DNA of 64,000 bases from Escallonia rubra (lineage: Eukaryota > Streptophyta > Magnoliopsida > Escalloniales > Escalloniaceae), in the NCBI GenBank assembly GCA_033065855.1, contig JAVXUO010001788.1, positions 62,001 to 126,000 on the forward strand, given 5' to 3'. A program made the position numbers and the translations under genes. Positions 1 to 11,985 of the stretch are shown here, piece after piece (the stretch's first letter is position 1; each line of letters opens with the position of its first letter). The notes beneath the pieces were generated by a model, which saw nothing but the letters and a program-made list of their open reading frames with translations, did not search any database and was not told the DNA's origin.

Positions 1-1600
1 TTGGGGAGCTTAGCAGCCTATGTAACCCAAAAGAATTATTACATGGAAAGTTCTATAGTACTACCACTTTTTGTTATGCTTCTTTTTGAACTTACGAGTA
101 GCTAGCTTAATGTATTGAGAAAGAACGGCGTGTACTTTTTCGCGGTTTATTACTTCAATTTTTGTCATTCTCATAGTCCATCATACGCCACTTTTGCCTC
201 GGGTACACAACAGCGGGGGGACACTTTTCCCCATTTCCTAAACCCCCAACTCCGATTGTATGCCGTCACGTGTCTCTTGCTACGACACGAGAAAACTTTA
301 TCAGCTAAAATTGGCCGACGCTCGCTAGTTATAAGGTGAACAAAATTCATTGACAGACAAAAAAAAAAATTAACAAAAGAAAAGTCTATTAAGGTGAGAA
401 CCACAGATCTTTTGAGTAATTGCAAGTAGAAGTGGCCTTGCCATAAATGAAGTAGGTGCTCTGCATTATGTGAACACCACCAACCCCTTGGGTGTGTCTA
501 TCTTCAAATGGGGCAAATGGCCCGCAAGGGGGTTTTGGACCAGGCCCACCATGTTTCACTTATTGATTGCATTTCATTATATGAGTGGTCACACCGACAT
601 ATGGGCTCAGATGCCCTTTGTTGGGTCAAGTTTGTGACCCAAACAAGTGAGGGCGTGGTGCACCGCAAAATGGGGAGATGCATTTATGGCATCTGTGTCC
701 TAAGTTTTGCACATAAAAGACCTACATGTGTTTGGAAAAAATGTGCACTCGTTGTCAATGGGCTATACGTGACCAGTGTCAATTGGTGTTGATTGATACG
801 AAATATCATGCTTGATGAGACAGTTTTTTTTATCGTTTATACATGAGATGATAATGCGGAGCGATTCTATGTTCAGGATTTGATATATGTGATAAGATCG
901 ATTGGACTTCAAAAGCATGTTCATTTGATTATGTCTACTCCATTCGCCCTCAGGTGGAACGAAGAACTGGGTGCATGATAAGAACTTTGAGATACTCGAC
1001 CTAGTACTGAAGTTAGACCTGGGCTACACAATCTGTCACCCTAGAGTGGGAAACGTGCTATAATTGCACTCTCACGAGTTTGGAATGAAATCCGGTCCAA
1101 TTGGTGAACTGAGCTGCAAATTCATTGTTGGCGAATGACAAGGTGCATCGTGTCCATTATCCAACGTAAGTGATGTGCAAGACCACCTCTACCTAGCGAG
1201 CGAAGCAACCATTTGTTTGAGAAAAAAGCACTGGTCGTTTAAAGAAAACAGAAGCTGAATTCAATATGATATCTCCATGTGGTATCAAAGCGACCTCTCT
1301 ATTAAGACAATTAATTTACTTCTTCACCTCAAGCCCCATTTCTTTCTTATTTGATTTGAAGCTTGCAAATAAAAATTATAGACAAATATTATGTTGGTTA
1401 AAGTAATTATGGATATTCATCACCATTGTGAAACTACTTTTTATGAATTTGCGCTCTGGCGGTCAGGCATTCGTGAATTTTTAAAACTAATGGTCTCGTC
1501 CACTCCCATTTGCATTCACATTACAAGCTTCTTACCTAGGGTGAGACTATGGCATGAGGCACCAGACAACTAACATCCTCCCCCAGCCTCAACCCAATCT
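1..1600. other. Gene-free stretch, no recognisable feature
   Basis: I find no gene here. Short open frames at 508-792 and elsewhere show no domain or splice structure I recognise. A sequence resembling the plant retrotransposon primer-binding motif (TGGTATCAAAGC) lies near 1273-1284, but I see no LTR or coding remnant beside it, so I do not call an element. Confidence 0.5.
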
Positions 1601-1608
1601 TAAATTTT

Positions 1609-2310
1609 CTACTCCATTTGTCCATAAACATTCATTTTACTACTTTAGCAACAATCTTATTTTATTTTATTCTAGCCTTGACATCATATTTCTTGTCTCT
1701 ATCTGTATTTGAAAGTCATCTATCGTCATACAATCCTAAAGGGTTGCCCTGATGATTAAAGAAGTTTGTTCCCTTCCTTCACTTCCTGTGTTCAAACCTT
1801 ATATTCAACACCCGGGAGGAAAAATTCTCATCTGAACGCACCAGGCCAATCTGTGATGCGCCTTAAAATGGCTCTGAGAGGTACTTAGTCTCGGTTGATT
1901 CCCAAACTGACCCAATGATACTCTTGCGCTCTTATAATGTCTCTGAGAAAGACTTAGTCTCAGTTGACGCCAAAGCTGACCCAATGAAACTCTCTACTCC
2001 ATTTGTCCATAAACATTCACTTTATTACTTTAGCAACAATCTTATTTTATTTTATTCTAGCCTTGACATCATATTTCTTGTCTCTATCTATATTTAAAAG
2101 TCATCTATCGTCATACAATCCTAAAGGGTTGCCTTGGTGGTTAAAGAAGTTTGTTCCCTTCCTTTACTTTCGGTGTTCAAACCTTGAAGGCAGCACCCGG
2201 AGGAAAAATTCTCCTCTGAAGCACCAGGGCGATCTATGATGCACCCTTAAAATGGCTCTGAGAGGGACTTAGTCTCGGTTGACGCCAAAGTTGACCCAAT
2301 GATACTCTTT
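1609..2310 (+). repeat. Tandem duplication of a SINE-containing segment
   Basis: A segment of about 317 bp starting at 1609 recurs starting at 1994, a period of 385 bp, with scattered substitutions. Both copies hold the same order: a CCATTTGTCCATAAACATTC block, a tRNA-like segment, then a tail reading GACTTAGTCTCGGTTGA. A third copy of the tail alone lies between them (about 1930-1993). The duplicated unit includes sequence upstream of the SINE-like part, so this is probably one insertion later duplicated, not two insertions. Confidence 0.8.
1741..1925 (+). mobile_element. SINE-like retroposon, copy 1
   Basis: This is the more diverged copy of the tRNA-headed unit. The head begins GGGTTGCCCTGATGATTAAAG, corresponding to an eroded A box. 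A GTGTTCAAACCTT stretch about 50 bp downstream resembles a tRNA B box. The copy has no poly(A) tail and runs into the third partial tail repeat. It is assigned by comparison with the better-preserved copy at 2126. Confidence 0.5.
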
Positions 2311-2340
2311 ACCGTTCAACAACAACAACAAAAAAAAAAC
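2126..2340 (+). mobile_element. SINE-like retroposon, copy 2, with A-rich tail
   Basis: The head reads GGGTTGCCTTGGTGGTTAAAG, which fits an RNA polymerase III A box (TGGTGGTTAAAG). CGGTGTTCAAACC at 2171-2183 fits a B box (GGTTCRAnnCC) at a tRNA-like distance. The unit ends in an A-rich tail, AACAACAACAACA followed by a run of A, at 2318-2340. A tRNA-like promoter plus an A-rich 3' end is typical of plant SINEs. I did not identify a target site duplication, and the upstream duplication may have removed it. Confidence 0.55.
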
Positions 2341-3459
2341 GCACGTCGCCATAAAAAAGAGATGCACTAACCTTTATTATAACTGTAAAGAAAACAAGAT
2401 ATAAGCAATCAGTTTGGCATGCCCTACTTTTACAATTGTCACTAAAATGTCACCAAATAATCAAAAATTTGTCATCTATCACTGGAGACAATTTGGGGAA
2501 ATGATTGAGGACCTAGCTCCACTTTCATTGCTTAAGGTTTCTCAAATGTCGTCATATCATAACTTTAGTGACATTTGTAGAAGTCAAGTACTAAAATTAC
2601 AGCTCAAATATCACTTCCATACTTGTACATAAATGAAAGGATTGGTGTCCACTGTCCACCGAGCTGGCCCAAAGTCAAAACATTATTTGGGCCGGTCCAA
2701 AACTCCTTGTCAGAAATGTGAAACCTTTTCTCTATTTCGCAAAGCCTCATTTTGTTTAGCTGAAACCCCCATTTATTATTATTATATTATATATTATATT
2801 CTTATTCTTATAATATAATATAATTTTACCTTCTTCTTGGATCCTTTTGAGAAACAATGGAATTGAATTTAGTGGAACATGATTTTTAAATCCGGAACAT
2901 CACTTCCTCCCCCTTGAACTCCTTTCCAATTTTGAGGAATCGATACGACGACAAGAAACTATAGCGACTAGACAAGTCAAACAAAACTGGTAAATATTAG
3001 TATTATTAGAGACAAAATGTTGTAACTCTTTCCGAGATCAGTGTCACTTACGTTCGAAAGAATATAAATACACGATATGAATAGAAAAATTGACATACAC
3101 GCGTTATTTCTCTGACTAAATGAGCTTTTCTTTTTCTTTCAACTTCTCAATGTGATTACCTTGTTGCTTCGTATTTTGGCTATCTTGAACATTCATTAAG
3201 GCATCATTTTGCTACCCACTTTTTCATTAAGTTCCATTGTTGTAAAGTTGAATTTCAGCAATCTTAAGGATTTCATCAATTTGATTAGAAAGTAGATAAG
3301 CATATGCATTGTGGGATTTCCCTCTTTTTTTTTTTTACTTTTTGAGCAAATAAGATAATTGAGTTTCATCATAATTAACTTCCATTACATTTGAGGAAAT
3401 AAATCAGCTTACATAGGCAAAAAATAAATACCTACCCTATAAATTATATATCTTATAAT

Positions 3460-3700
3460 CAAACTAAAATAGAGCACCTTTAAATAGGGTTCTATGCTGT
3501 TACGACGACTTGTAAGGGTATTTTGTTTACAGCAGCTTATAGAAATAAGACTGTGATGCAGCAGGAAGACAGGATGGGGTCTCCACTGCGACTGAGATTT
3601 TGTTTGTATATAGTTTACTTCTCAGTTTGTACAAAACTCTTTGTATTATTATCTTGATGAAATGCAATTCTAGCTCTTAAAACCAAAAAAAAAAAAGTTT
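3460..3700 (+). mobile_element. Possible retroposon or gene 3' end with poly(A)
   Basis: A segment rich in TTTGTAT/TTGTACAAAACTC, with TGATGAAATGCAATTC just before a run of 12 A at about 3687-3698, looks like the 3' end of a reverse-transcribed RNA (LINE or processed transcript). The coding part, if any, is unrecognisable. The call rests only on the 3'-end-plus-poly(A) shape. Confidence 0.3.
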
Positions 3701-4329
3701 AGTCTATTATGACCGATTAGAGCATTCCTTTAAAAAGAAAGCTTGGCACATCAAGTTAGATTGGGATTTTTAAATTTTAATTTTTGGTACATCAAGTATG
3801 GGTTTTAGGGAATTATTCTAGCTCCAACTACGTAGGTTACAAGAAATATTTCATATTCTCTCGTGAAGGCTAAATGCCAAATTACTCTTGATTTATGGTA
3901 CAATGGCAAAGTTTCATTTTTTTTTCACTGAAGTGTCTCCTTGTGCATGTTACGTACCGTCTCTGCATAGCAAACTCTTGTGCTTCTCTGTTAGTCAGTG
4001 TTTCTAAGTTTTTAATCGATAACCGACACTACTTGCTATTTAGACATCATCGTGTGTGTTGCTTGTCGTCTCTCTGTCATAACACCTAATGCTTGATTGA
4101 TGAGTATCCGTTTGTTAGTGAAATGTTAATACGGAAGTTGCGAATGGATTTTCATTGGGGTCTCATTTTTCTAATTAAACGGTGTAACTTTGGTATGCAA
4201 ACCAATCTTTAATCTTTCCGGTACAATCATTTATACAATGTAAGGTAAACTACAATTATGGTTCCAAGGGGGGGTAATATGGATATTCTTTTCCACATTT
4301 GTTAAAGCTCAATTGCATTGCTTAGACCC

Positions 4330-4665
4330 CGTTTGACGCTCATTATTTTTCCAAAAATTGAATTTTTTTTTTTTTGAGATCACCACCACCACCCTCCCAC
4401 CGCCGGCAGCCACCTCAGGCGACCACCGCCAGCAGTCACCACCATCGGCCACCGCTACGCTCCACCACCGCCACCGCAAACCACTAGGAAAAAAAACTCA
4501 AAATAAAAACTGAGTTATCAAACACCCAAAAAAAAACTTAAAATAAAATTGGGTTATCAAACACCCACTTGTTTTTGTAAAAAAAAAAAATTTAAACTAC
4601 TCTTAATTTTTTTTTAAAAAAACTGAAAAACCAAAAAAAAAAAAAAATTCAAACGAAGCCAACTC
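4330..4665. mobile_element. MITE-like element with CACCGCC-rich core
   Basis: The ends read CCCGTTTGACGCTC on the left and TTCAAACGAAGCC on the right, so they are roughly inverted. Between them are A/T-rich arms carrying two copies of GTTATCAAACACCCA and a core of CCACCGCC repeats. A block with the same build (T-rich arm, G/C-rich core, AAAATAAAAAC arm, CCAAAC end) lies at 43650-44050. No target duplication was identified. Confidence 0.4.
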
Positions 4666-4929
4666 TATACTTTTTTAAAAATTTGCAGCTAAACCCCCAT
4701 CATTGACACCTTCGCTCTCAACAACTCTAACCTAAAAAGTGTGCCTATTTGCAATAGAAAAAAAGAAGGGTGTAACTATTATTTTAGGTCTTTATTGCTA
4801 TCACTACCATTAACCCTCGCTAAACCGCCAATGATCACTATCACCGCTGGTAAGTACTACTCATCACCTTTAAAATCACTCTTATTAAATGACAACAACA
4901 ATATCATATTATCACAGACCACCATTATT

Positions 4930-5705
4930 ATGAAAGGTAAACCTTGGCCTTTTAATAGCTAATATAATATGTAAACCTTGGAGTGTTAGCTGCATTTTTT
5001 TTTGGAAATATAACATTTGTAATGCAATTAAGCTTTTTTCGTAAAGTATAACATAATGAAAGGCTTATTGCCAAAGTAGTTATTAGTTTTTGTCAAAGTA
5101 TGTATAAGAGTCTAAAACAAGTGTACAATCACTCGGACGTTGCTCTTGTAAAAGATAATACCGCTTTGGCATTACAGCCAGCCAGCCAAAAGAGAGTTAG
5201 TAGATACATTAGCTTAAGATTTTTATTGTCTTTCTTGATTTTTTTGATAAGCATTGGCTGACAAGTTAAATTATCGTCCGATAACAAATCGTACATGAAT
5301 TGACAGTTCTACCATTTCATTTCATCGATTAAAATGAAAGATAAACCTCGGGGTTATGATATCAAATATGTAAACATTGGATTTAGTGCTTTTTCAAAAA
5401 ATAGGGGATTCGCAATGATATCAAGTCTTTTTGTAATGTATAACAGAAGAAAATAGGTTTGTAGCTAAACTAATTATAGCTTTAGTTGAGGTAATGTATA
5501 ATGATAATAATAGTCTAAAAGATGTATCTAATACCTCAAAGCAAAGATTGCCCTTGTAGAAGTCATTGCTGCTTTGGCATTAAAGCTAGTCAGCAAAAAA
5601 GAGAGTCAACTGATACATTAATCGCTATCTTGAACATATTACTCTTTTTAGATAAGTAATGACTTATAAGTTAAATCATCTTGACAATAATAAATCTTCA
5701 GTCCC
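4930..5705. repeat. Diverged tandem duplication, about 390 bp per copy
   Basis: Two successive blocks (about 4930-5330 and 5335-5705) share the same order of words: AAAGGTAAACCTTGG/AAAGATAAACCTCGG, GTAATG with TATAAC, AGTCTAAAA, CCGCTTTGGCATTA/TGCTTTGGCATTA, CAGCCAAAAGAGAGT/CAGCAAAAAAGAGAGT and GATACATTA. The copies have diverged through many substitutions and indels, so the duplication is old. No coding potential is seen. Confidence 0.7.
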
Positions 5706-7100
5706 AAAAAAAAAAAATCGATGGTTGAGGATTAACATGTGGCAATGACCTATGGAATATAAGGAAGATCTTTAAAAGTTTAAATTAATGTTATTTGTTG
5801 TATATTCACATAAGGTTTGTGCCAAAATCATATAGTGCATATCAAAGTGGATGGATATGCTACGTCGTATTATAGCTATACTTGCTGTTGAAGGTTGTGG
5901 ACTGGTGGCTGGTGTGGGCATGGAGAGGTGGGGGAAGGGAAGGAGTTAACAGCAGCAGCCTAACAGCTTGAGGGTGTGAGGGATTTGGGAGGGCTGGTGG
6001 CAGTGGTTGAATGGAGACGGCTTGTGGCGGTTGGGTGTTGGCAAAGGCTGGGTAGTGACGGTAGCGATTGGTGTTGGTGGCGGCGGTTTGGTGGTTGATG
6101 GCTGTCGGCTAGTGGTGTGGTATTGAAGGTGAAGAATTTGAACAATCTTTTAAGGGTTTTGAGTTAACGTAGTTCTGAAGTTTTGCTCTAAAGTTAGTAT
6201 AATTAAAAATGAACTTTTTTTATTCGTACAATCGTCTCAAATTAAACTATTTGAAGTTAAAACGTCCTTGGATGACAAGGTTTGATTGAAAAATATTTAA
6301 TAGGTTGAGATTTTATTGACCAGAAAAGTTATGACAGGCCTTTAAGTAATTATTACTTGCTAAGTTTAAACGTCTAACATTATTTGATGACTACATATAT
6401 TCACACAAAGATATACAGAGTAATTTAAAGTTGTAGAATCCTTATGATGTGTAAATATGTGAAAAACGTTATTCAAGCAATATAGAAGAGCATTTGTATT
6501 TTATAATAACATCGTATTAAGTAAAATATCATTATTGTGAGGGATATTTGTAGATGTTTATGGAAAATATGAGACGGGGAAACAAAACTAGCCAACTAGC
6601 AAACACTGCAAGACTCGAGGAAGACAGGGCGAACTTCAAAGAATGAAGCATCGCCTTCATATCAACAAACTTAATAGGGATCAGATTTCTTAAATAACAG
6701 TCTATCTTTCTAGTGAGAATCTTACTTTGAAAAATATAATCTTTTTACCATGAATAAGGATGTGAACAAATTTTCCCGACATTATCGAAAGATGCTTCCG
6801 CTTCATTTGCACAGTGCATCACATAAAAAATACTTTGTGAAAGGTTTTGAAAATAGAAAAACAAAACCAAAAAATCCACCGCCAAACAGAAAATAATAAA
6901 AAAGATGACCTTTCACTCATAAAAAAATCAAGAGGACAATTGGAAAATAAATGGATTTTGACCTCCATTCGTGTGTTCTAGTCTATGAGCCTTCCTCGTC
7001 CCTCAATTGCCACGATGACTATGCAGAGACGGAGTGACAGTAGAGAGAGATGGAGAGAGATTAGCTAGACAGATGGGTATAGAAAGAGAAGCTGCTACAC
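5706..7100. other. Gene-free stretch before the CIP73-like gene
   Basis: The segment 5890-6130 is GGTGG-rich and of low complexity, and the minus-strand open frame there is compositional. The rest is AT-rich. The 3' portion presumably includes promoter sequence for the downstream gene; I can place no single core promoter element with confidence. Confidence 0.4.
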
Positions 7101-10100
7101 ACGCAAATACAAATATATATACAGACGGGGTTTTAAAGAGAGCTAGAAAGCTGACAGTGGAGCTCGTTGGAGCTATTCCAATCTCTAGCCGTTTCATCTG
7201 AACCCACTTTTCTCTATCAGGTCAAAAAAATCCACCTTTTTGTTTGTCGTCTGAGCAATTCAATCATCTGTTTAAAGGGCGTGTCTCGGTATTCCTTGTT
7301 TCTTTGCCTTGCTCTAATCTCAGGTCAAAAACCCATCTCCTTTGCTTCTCATTTGAGTGATTCAATCTGCTGTTGTATGGGTTTTCTTTGATTTATCTGT
7401 TGCTTTTGTAAGTTACTGGTTTTGTTCTCTAAGAGACCATGATTTCGTTTAGCTAGTTTCTGCTCAGAAATGCTTAAACAGTCAAGTGATTGCATCTAAT
7501 TGGTGGGGTTGTGGAGTCTTTTGATGCTTTTGTAAGTGGAAATGAGATTGAATTCTATGAGGTGTTTTCTTGGTATCTTTTATTATACTTGTTGTTTGAC
7601 GTAGCTGTTGTTGGGTTTTGATTCATGACCTATATCTGCATTTGGTTTTGACATTCATCTCTTATTTAAAATCCTAAATTCATCAAACTAATGATCTACT
7701 GCATGATGAAGAAATTCTTATGTAATCAAATCTTCGAATAGCTTGCGTGCGCATATGTCGATGCAGTTCTGTTGGGATTATGACCAAATTCAAAGTTTCA
7801 AGAAATCACCTGTTTGGGGTTTCTTTCTTTTTGGTTAAACTACTCACCAAATGAAAAAGAATAACATTTTCCTCCACAAGAAAAGAAAATGACTATGGCA
7901 CACACTGGATATGCTAGTGTGATCTGATTAGAATATCAACGGAATTATGTTTCTCTGTTTGTGTATCTATAGCTGGTTGATTTGCATTTCATGTGTTTAG
8001 TAATGATGCACTCTTGGTTATGAGTTTGATATTGTATGCGCCATGGTATCTATAGCCTTCCCTCTGCGACTTTGTTGCTTATCTATTTTGCTTATGATAA
8101 CCTATGAGTACTTTTGTTGCATTCAGTTACCTGTTTACCTTTTTCCTTTTCCTTGTGCTTGATTCAATGTTGTTGCTCTATGATTTTGATGTTATCAATA
8201 TAGTAACCTCAATGTGTATTGTTCCAACATGCATATCAATTGAGAAGACCAAAATTACTTTATTCAATTCACGAAAATCTAATCTTGCATACATGAAATT
8301 TCGTGAATAAATGTTTATGTAGGTCATCGATTGGAGTCATAAAAAACTAATCTTGCTTATAAACATGTAACATCTAGCATGGACCCTTTTCTAATTTAGA
8401 AATAGTGATTCACTTCGCTTCTATCCGGATCAAATTGACCGTACTAGTTTTAAGGAAACAAATTTATCTTCTAATGGTAGTTGATGATAAAAATTTATGA
8501 CGGTCTAATTCACAGTTGAGTTGTCTAGCTCCTTTTCTGTTTTAAGAGTGATTGAGTGAAGATCAAGACAGATCGTGGGTCATTAATGTAGTTTAATTTA
8601 CACAATTTTGGCTTTAGAATTGACCAACTCTACTGGATGTCCAAATATAATGGTCAAACTATATAGATTTGGATGTGTGCTAGAAGTTTAACAAACTCAA
8701 GGTTTAGGACTTAGGAGTATCCTTGCATGAGACTGATCTGTTTCTTTTTAAAGAAGTTTTATTCCCTGTTTTCGATAGTGGCAAACTGTGGTGATTATTG
8801 TTCTGTCCTCGGTCTAATTTGTAGTCACAAATTGATAACCTGAATGGACTGCAAAGTTATATTACGTGTTGAATCTGCGTTTACTATAAATTGAGAGCAA
8901 ATAATCGTGAGATTGCATAAATTGAGGAGAACAAAAGAGGCACTCAAATGTGATGTCATTGCCTGCATGCACAATCTTTGTCCACTTGCTGTCTTGACTC
9001 TTGAGGATATTTGGATATAAAGTTATTAGAAACGGTATCGGTAGAACACGGAGCTGTTCAGAGTGGCTACTGACTGCGCAAAACACAGAACTTTTGGAAG
9101 TTTCCTAAAAGTCCAAGATATGCTGTAATAATGAGTAAAAGTCTCCCGGCTACTGGTTCCCCACATGTATTGGTCAATTATAAGTTAACTTTCTGTTATT
9201 CCTTATTTTGTTAATTCCGTTCCTGTCATTCCGTTCGGTGTTATAAATTCTCTCTTCGTAGATTCCAAAGTTTTCGAATACTTTTCAAAGTGTCCAAAAG
9301 TCCAAGATACGCCATTATAATAAACAGAAGTATCCAGGCTACAGTAGTGCCTCAAGTCTGTTTCTAGTTGGTAAGTAAAACTTTCAATTATGTAATTTAT
9401 GTTGCATATCTTGCTTTTCATTTGAGATAGTAAGTTAGATAGAAGCGTTGCATAAAAGTATGATAGAGCTGAGCAAACTACTTGATGTGCTATGGAGTAC
9501 TTGCACTTTTTGGGGTGTCACTAAAACTCCAACATGGTTACTGGTGTAGGCTATGAAGCTGCGGAAAAGGTGAGACATAATATTAGAACCAAGAACGTAC
9601 TTGCAATCATACAGGCCTTTAGTGGATCTCTAAAAGGAAACAGATTGCAAACTCACTAGTAGTGTTGTGGTAGAAGTGAGGGGATTACCAATTGTTTTTA
9701 GAGAAGGAGAAAATAGCAATTGAGCCCACATGAGATTCAATCAGCTAGATATGCATCTTCCTCCAATTACGTCAGGGAGTATTTCCGGCAAGTTGTTTCA
9801 CATTAAGTTACGTAAAGATGTTGATCAATTATAAAACTAGCAATTAAGAGTATAATACAAATAAAGAGAACAACTTAATTGGGCAATTGGAAAATACAGA
9901 TATCTTCACTCTCACTTACGTTAGCTGCAAGAAACTAAACCTTACCATGAGCTTGGCAGGGGAAACCTAACATCTCTCGTAAGGTAGATTTAGAATGTGG
10001 CTGATGGTAGAAAATAAATTCGAAGTGAATGATTGTTTGTTAGTGAATCTTAATTTGTTTTCTTGCCGGTGGAATGTTTCTTGAGTGAAATAATACTTAA

Positions 10101-11985
10101 CTAATACAACACGTCTCCATATTCTCTTAGCGTGTGATTTTCTTCTGTCTTGGTATGTTATGAGAGAGATAATACTGCCTTTAAGCTATTTATCACCATT
10201 TTATAGAGTTTTTCTCACTTAACCCGATAGTGCAAATTATGTAGTAATACAACGAGATCAATAATAGTAGTAGATTGACCTTTTTGGCCGGTCTGTCATC
10301 CAATCTCACCCGAGTATTTTAATCCGAACTTCTACTTAATTGCTTTGGATACCTATTTTCACTGGATGTCTTTTTCACCAAATGGCTGTTGGCAGCTAAA
10401 TAGACATTGAATTGTTCACGTTTTTAATCAAGTTTTGCAAATGCTTCTTATCTTACTCCATCCCTTTTCCATTTTTTTGGTATTGCTGTTAGCTTGTTCA
10501 CTGGAGATGATATGTATTGTTGGGCCCATTCTCGTAACAACTTAAGCATATAAAGTAGGTTATAACTTAACACTAACAATGTGAAAAACCATTGGTGTTT
10601 GTAGAATAGGTCTTGGTTGTCTCTACATCTACCTTTGTTAGCTTCTCTGTTCGAGGATCTCACCGGGGCTTGAGAGCTATAATTCTTTGGCATGTAATTT
10701 TCCAGGATTTAGGGGAAGCTGGAAGCTTTAGACAAAAGCTCTCCGAATAGTCGCATCACTTGCATCTGTATGATTGTGGCTGATAAATAAAATTTTCATG
10801 CATGTAGGAGACATATGAAAGATATTTCCAGAAGAACCTTTATGCATATATTCTCAACTGTCGAATGTAGATCCTTATTCTCGTAGTTGTGAAGTACAAC
10901 TAGTGTTTCAGGTTGTTGAGTTTTGTCAAAGGCAACAATATAAGAAAGGACAAAAGATAGAGTTACATGATTATTTGAGAAGGTCGTGTGTCGATATATA
11001 CCACCATTGTCATTGCTATTTTTCTCGTTGTGACTAACTGAAGAGCCAAAGCTTCTGTTATTTTTGTTTAAAAGCTTCAAACTTCAAACCAATTTTATAT
11101 GACCTCATTAAGGTCTTGTCTTAATTAGAAATCACTTTCCTGCACGTTTTAGATTTCTCTTAAACTTGAGAGCTAATCTGGGAGCAATTAAGAGGATTCA
11201 AGTAACACTACCAACGTGCTCAATGACTATTACTCTTCCCATGAATACACTATTATCTCACAAAACATCAATGGAGCGGCAATTTTTTCCTTTTCTACAA
11301 TATTCCCGTTATCCATTCGTGGTCAGTGAGGAGAGAGTTTGGATTGTGTTCTGCATTGCCAGTGACACTTAAAAGGTAACAATTCCTTTCATCGAGTTAA
11401 TGGGCTGATTGATAAAGCCTGTTAGTCATACTTTATGTCATGTAAGAGCTTCAACGGGAAATCTTTAAACCGTGAAAGCTTCATAAGTTTGTCCATGACT
11501 GTCCCACATGGGAGTTTAATTTTGTGGTTACTTCTGGCAACCTCCTCTCCATTGTGTAGCTCTGAAGCCGGCACTGTATATGTTGGCAGTCCTTTAATTA
11601 ATTGAAGGTCTTAGCCCGATACTACTTTTGGCTCTCGCTCTCTCTCTCTCTCTCATTTTAATAATGAAAATATAAGCTCAGCTACTATGCTTCCTTAAAT
11701 TAATGTAGGGTTATGCTTGGATGCATCTGCTTGTATTTTCCCTCTTGCATCTGCTTCTGTTTATTAGTTTTTGAAGATAGCGTATCACGTAGTTGAGAAC
11801 TAGTTATCTGAAGTGTAATTGGTCTTGTGCCCGAACCAGTAAACTGCACAGACACTCGCACGCGCACACTTTTAGAGAAGGGAGGGGTAGAACAAGGAGG
11901 AAAATATGCAAAGAAGAAGAAGACAAGAAGATACTGAACTTCCGTTGCTAATTATTTTGGCAGGTACTCGTTCACTTATAGCAGA
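7100..11985 (+). promoter_or_regulatory. Probable 5' leader and leader intron of the CIP73-like gene
   Basis: Upstream of the start codon at 11986 a consensus acceptor (TTTTGGCAG then GTACTCG) lies at about 11963, so the ATG sits close behind a leader-intron acceptor. The leader exon is likely near 7130-7420, where CT-rich leader-like sequence follows a possible TATATATA at about 7115. Two CAG/GTCAAA sites there (7218 and 7321) sit in an imperfect 103-bp tandem repeat and could be alternative donors. This implies a leader intron of about 4.5-4.7 kb. The transcription start cannot be read from sequence. Confidence 0.45.
9085..9400. repeat. Imperfect tandem duplication in the leader intron
   Basis: AAAAGTCCAAGATATGC followed by TAATAATGAGTAAAAGT (near 9107) is repeated as AAAAGTCCAAGATACGC with TATAATAAACAGAAGT (near 9296), about 190 bp apart. 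Both copies are followed by GGCTAC and then AGTAAAACTTT/AGTTAACTTT. This is an old local duplication with no coding content. Confidence 0.55.

Larger units (their letters stand above)
2341..4929. other. Gene-free AT-rich stretch
   Basis: No gene is visible. The stretch holds an AT-only palindromic run at about 2775-2824, a sequence ending in a poly(A) run (3670-3700), and a MITE-like block (4330-4665). Open frames here are short and lack recognisable motifs. Confidence 0.5.

Noticed and set aside
1741..2340. True tRNA genes
   Set aside because: A- and B-box-like words are present, but no cloverleaf with acceptor pairing could be drawn; SINE-like origin fits better.
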